The position numbers and the translations under genes are program-made. 64,000 nt of DNA from SAR86 cluster bacterium REDSEA-S09_B4. GTDB lineage: Bacteria; Pseudomonadota; Gammaproteobacteria; Magnimaribacterales; Magnimaribacteraceae. The stretch lies in contig LUQU01000001.1 in assembly GCA_001628005.1 (NCBI GenBank), positions 42,752 through 106,751 of the forward strand. The letters are read 5' to 3'. Shown in pieces: positions 60,482 to 64,000 of this stretch. Numbering within the stretch: position 1 is the first letter of the stretch; the number at the start of each line of letters is the position of its first letter. The notes below the pieces were generated by a model. The model was not told where the DNA came from, searched no databases, and saw only the letters and a program-made list of their open reading frames with translations.

Positions 60482-61276
60482 ATGTCGCTTTTAAAAGGAA
60501 AAAATATATTAATCGTAGGTGTTGCCAATAAACACTCTATAGCTAGTGGTATAGCGGCTTCTATGGCTAAACATGGCGCAAATTTAGCCTTCACTTATCA
60601 AAATGATAGATTTAAACAAAAAGTAGAGAAATTAGCTAAAGAATGGGGTTCTAAGGCCTGTTTTCCTTGTGATGTATCAAAGGATGAAGAAATTGATCAA
60701 GTTTTTAAAGAATTAAAAAAAGACTGGGATGGTTTAGATTGCATAGTACATGCAGTTGGCTTTGCTCCTTCAAACGAACTTGATGGAAATTTCGTTGATG
60801 TCACAACCAGAGAAGGTTTTAAAGTTGCACATGATATAAGCGCTTATAGTTTTGTAGCTCTTGCAAAGGCAGGAAAAGACCTTATGAAAGAGAGAAATGG
60901 CTCTCTAATCACTTTATCTTATTTAGGGTCACAAAAAACTATACCTAATTACAATGTAATGGGACTTGCAAAAGCTAGCTTAGAAGCCAGCGTAAGATTC
61001 TTAGCTACCTCTTTGGGGAAGGAAGGTCATAGAGTTAACGCAATTTCTGCTGGACCTATTAAGACTTTAGCGGCCTCCGGGGTTAAGAATTTTAGGAAAA
61101 TGCTTTCCTATAATGCTAATAGAGCTCCTTTGGGAAGAAATATATCTACTGAAGAAGTTGGAAATGCAGCTACTTTTTTAGCTTCTGACTTGGCTAGTGG
61201 AATTACCGGAGAAATACTTTATGTAGATGCTGGCTTCAATATAACTGCAATGGGATCATTAGAAGGCCCTAGTTAA
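60482..61276 (+). CDS. fabI: Enoyl-[acyl-carrier-protein] reductase I
   Basis: A 264-residue FabI. Its N-terminal [34 protein letters not shown] is the typical variant nucleotide-binding stretch, with [11 protein letters not shown] and the catalytic [25 protein letters not shown], in which Tyr-x6-Lys is preserved. The C-terminal [16 protein letters not shown] is also diagnostic. It reduces the trans-2 enoyl group in the last step of fatty acid elongation and is the target of triclosan-type inhibitors. It is convergent with ppiD, overlapping it by 8 bases. Confidence 0.95.
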   Translation: MSLLKGKNILIVGVANKHSIASGIAASMAKHGANLAFTYQNDRFKQKVEKLAKEWGSKACFPCDVSKDEEIDQVFKELKKDWDGLDCIVHAVGFAPSNELDGNFVDVTTREGFKVAHDISAYSFVALAKAGKDLMKERNGSLITLSYLGSQKTIPNYNVMGLAKASLEASVRFLATSLGKEGHRVNAISAGPIKTLAASGVKNFRKMLSYNANRAPLGRNISTEEVGNAATFLASDLASGITGEILYVDAGFNITAMGSLEGPS

Positions 61277-63152
61277 CAGTTACAGAAGAAGATTCCTGCA
61301 TACTTGTCTGTAAAGTAAGTAACTCAGTTTCAGCCCTTTCCTCAAGGAAAAAACTTTTTAGAGAATTTTTCTCTTCATCCGAAACTTCAGTATTAAGCTG
61401 TGTAACCTTATCCAACCTAAAGATTATCTCGTCTCCGTTAAGCAAGGAGCTTGAAGAATAAGATTTTCCGATATTAGATTTAGGTTCATTAAATATCTCC
61501 AACAATACATTTCGTGTAAACAAAGATGAGTCTCTATTAATAGATTTATATGAGTCTACTGTTAATTGATTTTCCTTAGTTAACGCTTCTAAAGAAGAAC
61601 CAGCTTCTAATCCGGCTAGTAATTTCGCTTTTAATACTTCCATTTTCTCTTCAGTTAATTTGTTTGTTAAAAGCTCTTGGGCTTGATTTTTTACAGTTTC
61701 AAAATCTATGGTTTTCTCTTCCTGAAAATCTTCCAATTCAAAAATGACTCCATATTGATTATCTATTTCTATTAGTTCACTTAAATTTCCTTCTCTAATT
61801 GAAAGGTTATTGAAGATGAGGTTTAACAATTCGGTATCCGTAAAAGGCTTTTCTGCCTCGGCCTTTGAGAAAAAGTCTTTTGTTTTAATTTCTAAATTTA
61901 GCTCCTGAGACAAACTATCTAAATTATCATTCGTAAAGGTTAATTCAGCAGCCAATTCCAGAGTATCTACATATTCTGCATCTGCTGCTTGCTCAATCAG
62001 ATTTTGTTTTATAGCTTCTTTCCTAGATTCATATTCATCGGGTATTGGGGCCTGAAAATCTGTAAGCTTAACCAAATGCACACTTTCCTCTAGCGCAATT
62101 GGATTACTAACTTGTCCTTCTTCCAATTGTTCTAAGGCTAATTCAAATTCTTCTGGGAAAGCACTTCCATCGCTAATTCCTAATGAACCACCAGTGTTCT
62201 TTGTTCCTTCGTCTTCAGAATATTCTTCTACTAATCTTGTAAAGTCATCACCAGAATCTAATTTCTTCTTTATCTGGTTAGCAAGATCTAGAGCTTCTTC
62301 TTTAGATCTCTCCGAAGAAATATTTATCATAAGATGCGAAGCAGAGCGCCTGGCTACTAAATCAAAAGAATCTAAATAAGCCTGATACTCACTCTTAATT
62401 TCTTCTTCTTGTATCAATTGGTTTTCTTTAAGCTCTTCCAACGAAATATTTATAAACCTTATTTTTGCTTTTTCCACTGAACGAAAATAGGAAGGGTTCT
62501 GAGTGTAGAACTTTAATATTTCTTCCTCAGTTACTTTTATATTTTCTTCAATACCCCTTTTATTAATTTTTGTAAAAGTTATATCTCTTGTTTGATTAGC
62601 CAATTCAATATTTTGATTTAACTCCGTTGAAGTTAAGAAAGAACTGGCTCCCAACCCTACTCGCCAAAAATTTAAAGCTATATCTTCACTAATACTTTGA
62701 ATGTACTTTCCTGGTAAAAATCCATTTTGCCTTGCGAAGGTGTTTACTTTACCTAAGCTAAACTTTCCTTCTTCTTGAAAAATTTCATTTTGTGCTAGGA
62801 GTTTGTAAGCAGACAGGTCTAGCACTTCAACTTTATTTTGTTCAAGAAAATCTAAAATTAGGGCATCAGATATTAACGAATTCAATGCTAAGGATCTCAG
62901 TGCTTCTTCTTCAATAGAAAAGTCAGGGTCATCAAATCTTTGACTTAGGATCGATTGAACTCTTGCCATTTCAAGGTCCAAGTCAAAGACATCTATTTTT
63001 TTAGAGTTTACCGAAGCTATAACATTGGCATCATTATCAAATAGAACATAGTTTCCACCGAAAAATAACGCAAAGGTAACAGCAATAATTCCAACAACTA
63101 CTTTGGCTGCTGTTCCAGTAAGATTGCTTCTTATGGTTTGTATTAGTGCCAT
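61269..63152 (-). CDS. ppiD: Periplasmic folding chaperone PpiD (SurA-type PPIase)
   Basis: A 627-residue protein anchored by an N-terminal helix ([24 protein letters not shown]). A SurA-like N-domain (about 35-220) is followed by the parvulin domain ([34 protein letters not shown]... [29 protein letters not shown]) and a long C-terminal region. PpiD assists folding of proteins leaving the Sec translocon. Its place after hupB and lon is the conserved gammaproteobacterial order. Confidence 0.94.
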   Translation of the reverse strand: MALIQTIRSNLTGTAAKVVVGIIAVTFALFFGGNYVLFDNDANVIASVNSKKIDVFDLDLEMARVQSILSQRFDDPDFSIEEEALRSLALNSLISDALILDFLEQNKVEVLDLSAYKLLAQNEIFQEEGKFSLGKVNTFARQNGFLPGKYIQSISEDIALNFWRVGLGASSFLTSTELNQNIELANQTRDITFTKINKRGIEENIKVTEEEILKFYTQNPSYFRSVEKAKIRFINISLEELKENQLIQEEEIKSEYQAYLDSFDLVARRSASHLMINISSERSKEEALDLANQIKKKLDSGDDFTRLVEEYSEDEGTKNTGGSLGISDGSAFPEEFELALEQLEEGQVSNPIALEESVHLVKLTDFQAPIPDEYESRKEAIKQNLIEQAADAEYVDTLELAAELTFTNDNLDSLSQELNLEIKTKDFFSKAEAEKPFTDTELLNLIFNNLSIREGNLSELIEIDNQYGVIFELEDFQEEKTIDFETVKNQAQELLTNKLTEEKMEVLKAKLLAGLEAGSSLEALTKENQLTVDSYKSINRDSSLFTRNVLLEIFNEPKSNIGKSYSSSSLLNGDEIIFRLDKVTQLNTEVSDEEKNSLKSFFLEERAETELLTLQTSMQESSSVTVN

Positions 63153-63164
63153 AACTATTCAACT

Positions 63165-63197
63165 AAAAAAAGCGCGCCACTAAGGCGCGCTCTTTAT
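63165..63197 (-). terminator. Rho-independent terminator after hupB
   Basis: An 8-bp perfect stem AGCGCGCC/GGCGCGCT (63171-63191, loop ACTAA) is followed on the minus strand by a seven-U run. It ends the hupB transcript and separates it from ppiD. Confidence 0.9.
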
Positions 63198-63212
63198 TTT
63201 TTAAAAGTCTTT

Positions 63213-63482
63213 TTAAAGACTTTCTTTTAATGCTTTACCTGCTTTAAAACCTACTGATTTTGAAGCATTGATATGTATAGCTGCACCTGTTTGCGGGTTA
63301 CGTCCCATTCTTGCTGCTCTATGACGAACACTGAATGTTCCAAAACCTACAAGAGAAACACTATCTCCTCCAGAAAGAGCGCCACCAATGGCACTTAAAG
63401 TTGCATCAACTGATCTTCCGGCGTCAGCTTTCGACATATCAGCTCTTGAAGCAACTGAATCTACTAATTGGGCTTTATTCAC
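63213..63482 (-). CDS. hupB: DNA-binding protein HU-beta
   Basis: An 89-residue nucleoid protein. [32 protein letters not shown] is the helical body and [21 protein letters not shown] is the DNA-binding beta arm with the intercalating-Pro region. The start is GTG at 63482 (an ATG two bases earlier runs into TGA), with GGAG upstream. Length (90) is normal. HU dimers bend and compact DNA. It is downstream of lon and upstream of ppiD as usual. Confidence 0.95.
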   Translation of the reverse strand: MNKAQLVDSVASRADMSKADAGRSVDATLSAIGGALSGGDSVSLVGFGTFSVRHRAARMGRNPQTGAAIHINASKSVGFKAGKALKESL

Positions 63483-63510
63483 ATTTATCTCCTCGAATCT
63501 TATTAAGCTA

Positions 63511-63529
63511 AGTCTGTAATCTACAGACT
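63511..63529. promoter_or_regulatory. Inverted repeat in the hupB leader
   Basis: An 8-bp arm AGTCTGTA and its inverse TACAGACT with a 3-bp centre lie in the untranslated leader, between the promoter and the GTG start. It can form a tight hairpin in the mRNA or bind a regulator. Confidence 0.4.
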
Positions 63530-63539
63530 GGTTCAGGAG

Positions 63540-63568
63540 ATTAAAACCCCCTCTATATAGCTTGTCAA
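63540..63568 (-). promoter_or_regulatory. Sigma70 promoter of hupB
   Basis: On the minus strand a perfect TTGACA (63563-63568) is followed after 17 bp by TTTAAT (63540-63545). It lies between lon and hupB, so hupB has its own strong promoter. Confidence 0.75.
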
Positions 63569-63586
63569 GCAGGTTTTAACTAATTC

Positions 63587-64000
63587 TTAGTGTGTCCCTA
63601 TAGACTTTTTGGAAGTTTCTTTCTTTTTTGAAGAAACCTTTTCAGGAATTTCTTCTTCTTTTTCCCACGGCACAGGTTGACTGGTCAATACCAGATCAAG
63701 AACTTCATCAATCCACTTAACGGGTTTTATTTCCAATTCATCTTTAATGTTGTCAGGAATTTCTTTTAAATCTCTGACGTTACCTTGTGGAATTAATACT
63801 GTCTTTATCCCACCTCTTCGAGCTGCTAACAGCTTTTCTTTTAACCCACCAATCTTTAAAACTTCACCTCGCAGAGTTATTTCACCAGTCATTGCCACAT
63901 CTGCTCTTACTGGAATTTTAGATAGAACTGAAGCTACAGCAGTGCACATACCAATTCCAGCACTGGGTCCATCTTTTGGAGTAGCCCCTTCAGGAACATG
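63587..64000 (-). CDS. lon: ATP-dependent protease Lon, C-terminal fragment
   Basis: The reading frame continues through the right edge without a start; the translation at the edge is [17 protein letters not shown], the Lon protease motif with the catalytic Ser. The Lys partner is in [27 protein letters not shown]. The C-terminus is extended by a charged tail ([21 protein letters not shown]) of about 30 residues that is longer than usual. Only the last 137 residues are present. Lon degrades misfolded and regulatory proteins. Confidence 0.93.
   Translation of the reverse strand, partial: HVPEGATPKDGPSAGIGMCTAVASVLSKIPVRADVAMTGEITLRGEVLKIGGLKEKLLAARRGGIKTVLIPQGNVRDLKEIPDNIKDELEIKPVKWIDEVLDLVLTSQPVPWEKEEEIPEKVSSKKKETSKKSIGTH

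Noticed and set aside
1-64000. CRISPR arrays, rRNA genes, insertion sequences.
   Set aside because: I found no regularly spaced repeats, rRNA segments or transposase frames on reading both strands.

Overview
The window reads as a chromosomal segment of an AT-rich, compact marine gammaproteobacterium. Three gene orders are typical of Gammaproteobacteria: lon-hupB-ppiD (right edge), dnaQ-rnhA next to mltD, and tesA divergent from ybbA-ybbP. Two large TonB-dependent receptors, many secreted or lipid-active enzymes, short intergenic gaps and frequent GTG/TTG starts resemble SAR86-type oceanic bacteria. That lineage call is inference from gene content; no 16S rRNA gene is present.

Layout. 1-1136: alkaline phosphatase, cut by the left edge. 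1190-1432: probable structured small RNA with its own promoter and terminator. 1536-3539: an oxidoreductase fusion (Gfo/Idh/MocA plus aldo/keto reductase). 3546-8302: an unusual minus-strand cluster of two paralogous small membrane proteins, a cytochrome c'-like protein, a DUF6152-like protein and three paralogous exported proteins of unknown function. It is followed by a nitrilase-type hydrolase and a TonB-dependent receptor. 12368-21660: yciB, an LLM-class flavin enzyme, a methyltransferase, a PHB-depolymerase-like esterase, an SDR, AMP nucleosidase, tesA and ybbA-ybbP. 21670-36936: catabolic block with a single-chain acyl-CoA carboxylase, SDR, phytanoyl-CoA-dioxygenase-like enzyme, two amidohydrolases, GST, CocE-like hydrolase, PepSY and NnrU membrane proteins, a phospholipase D-like protein and an FAD oxidase. 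36989-44444: DUF885 protein, small exported proteins, agmatinase plus a membrane M28 peptidase, and a Met-rich outer-membrane-type protein.

44512-46814 is the most unusual stretch. aroK is followed by tRNA-Ala(GGC). A 40-bp perfect repeat of the tRNA 5' half bounds a 1.3-kb insertion carrying a DUF2721-like protein, a charged small protein and an HTH-like ORF fragment. The insertion appears to have replaced the 5' half and promoter of the tRNA gene, leaving the original promoter and half-tRNA orphaned. Directly beyond lies a second probable small RNA with promoter, hairpins and terminator.

46815-64000 holds enoyl-CoA hydratase, an MBL hydrolase, a DUF6580-like membrane protein, a lysophospholipase-like hydrolase, gltX, dnaQ, rnhA, mltD, a peptide ABC importer lacking local ATPases, a second TonB receptor, fabI, ppiD, hupB and the C-terminus of lon. 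No CRISPR array, IS element, rRNA or intact integrase was seen.
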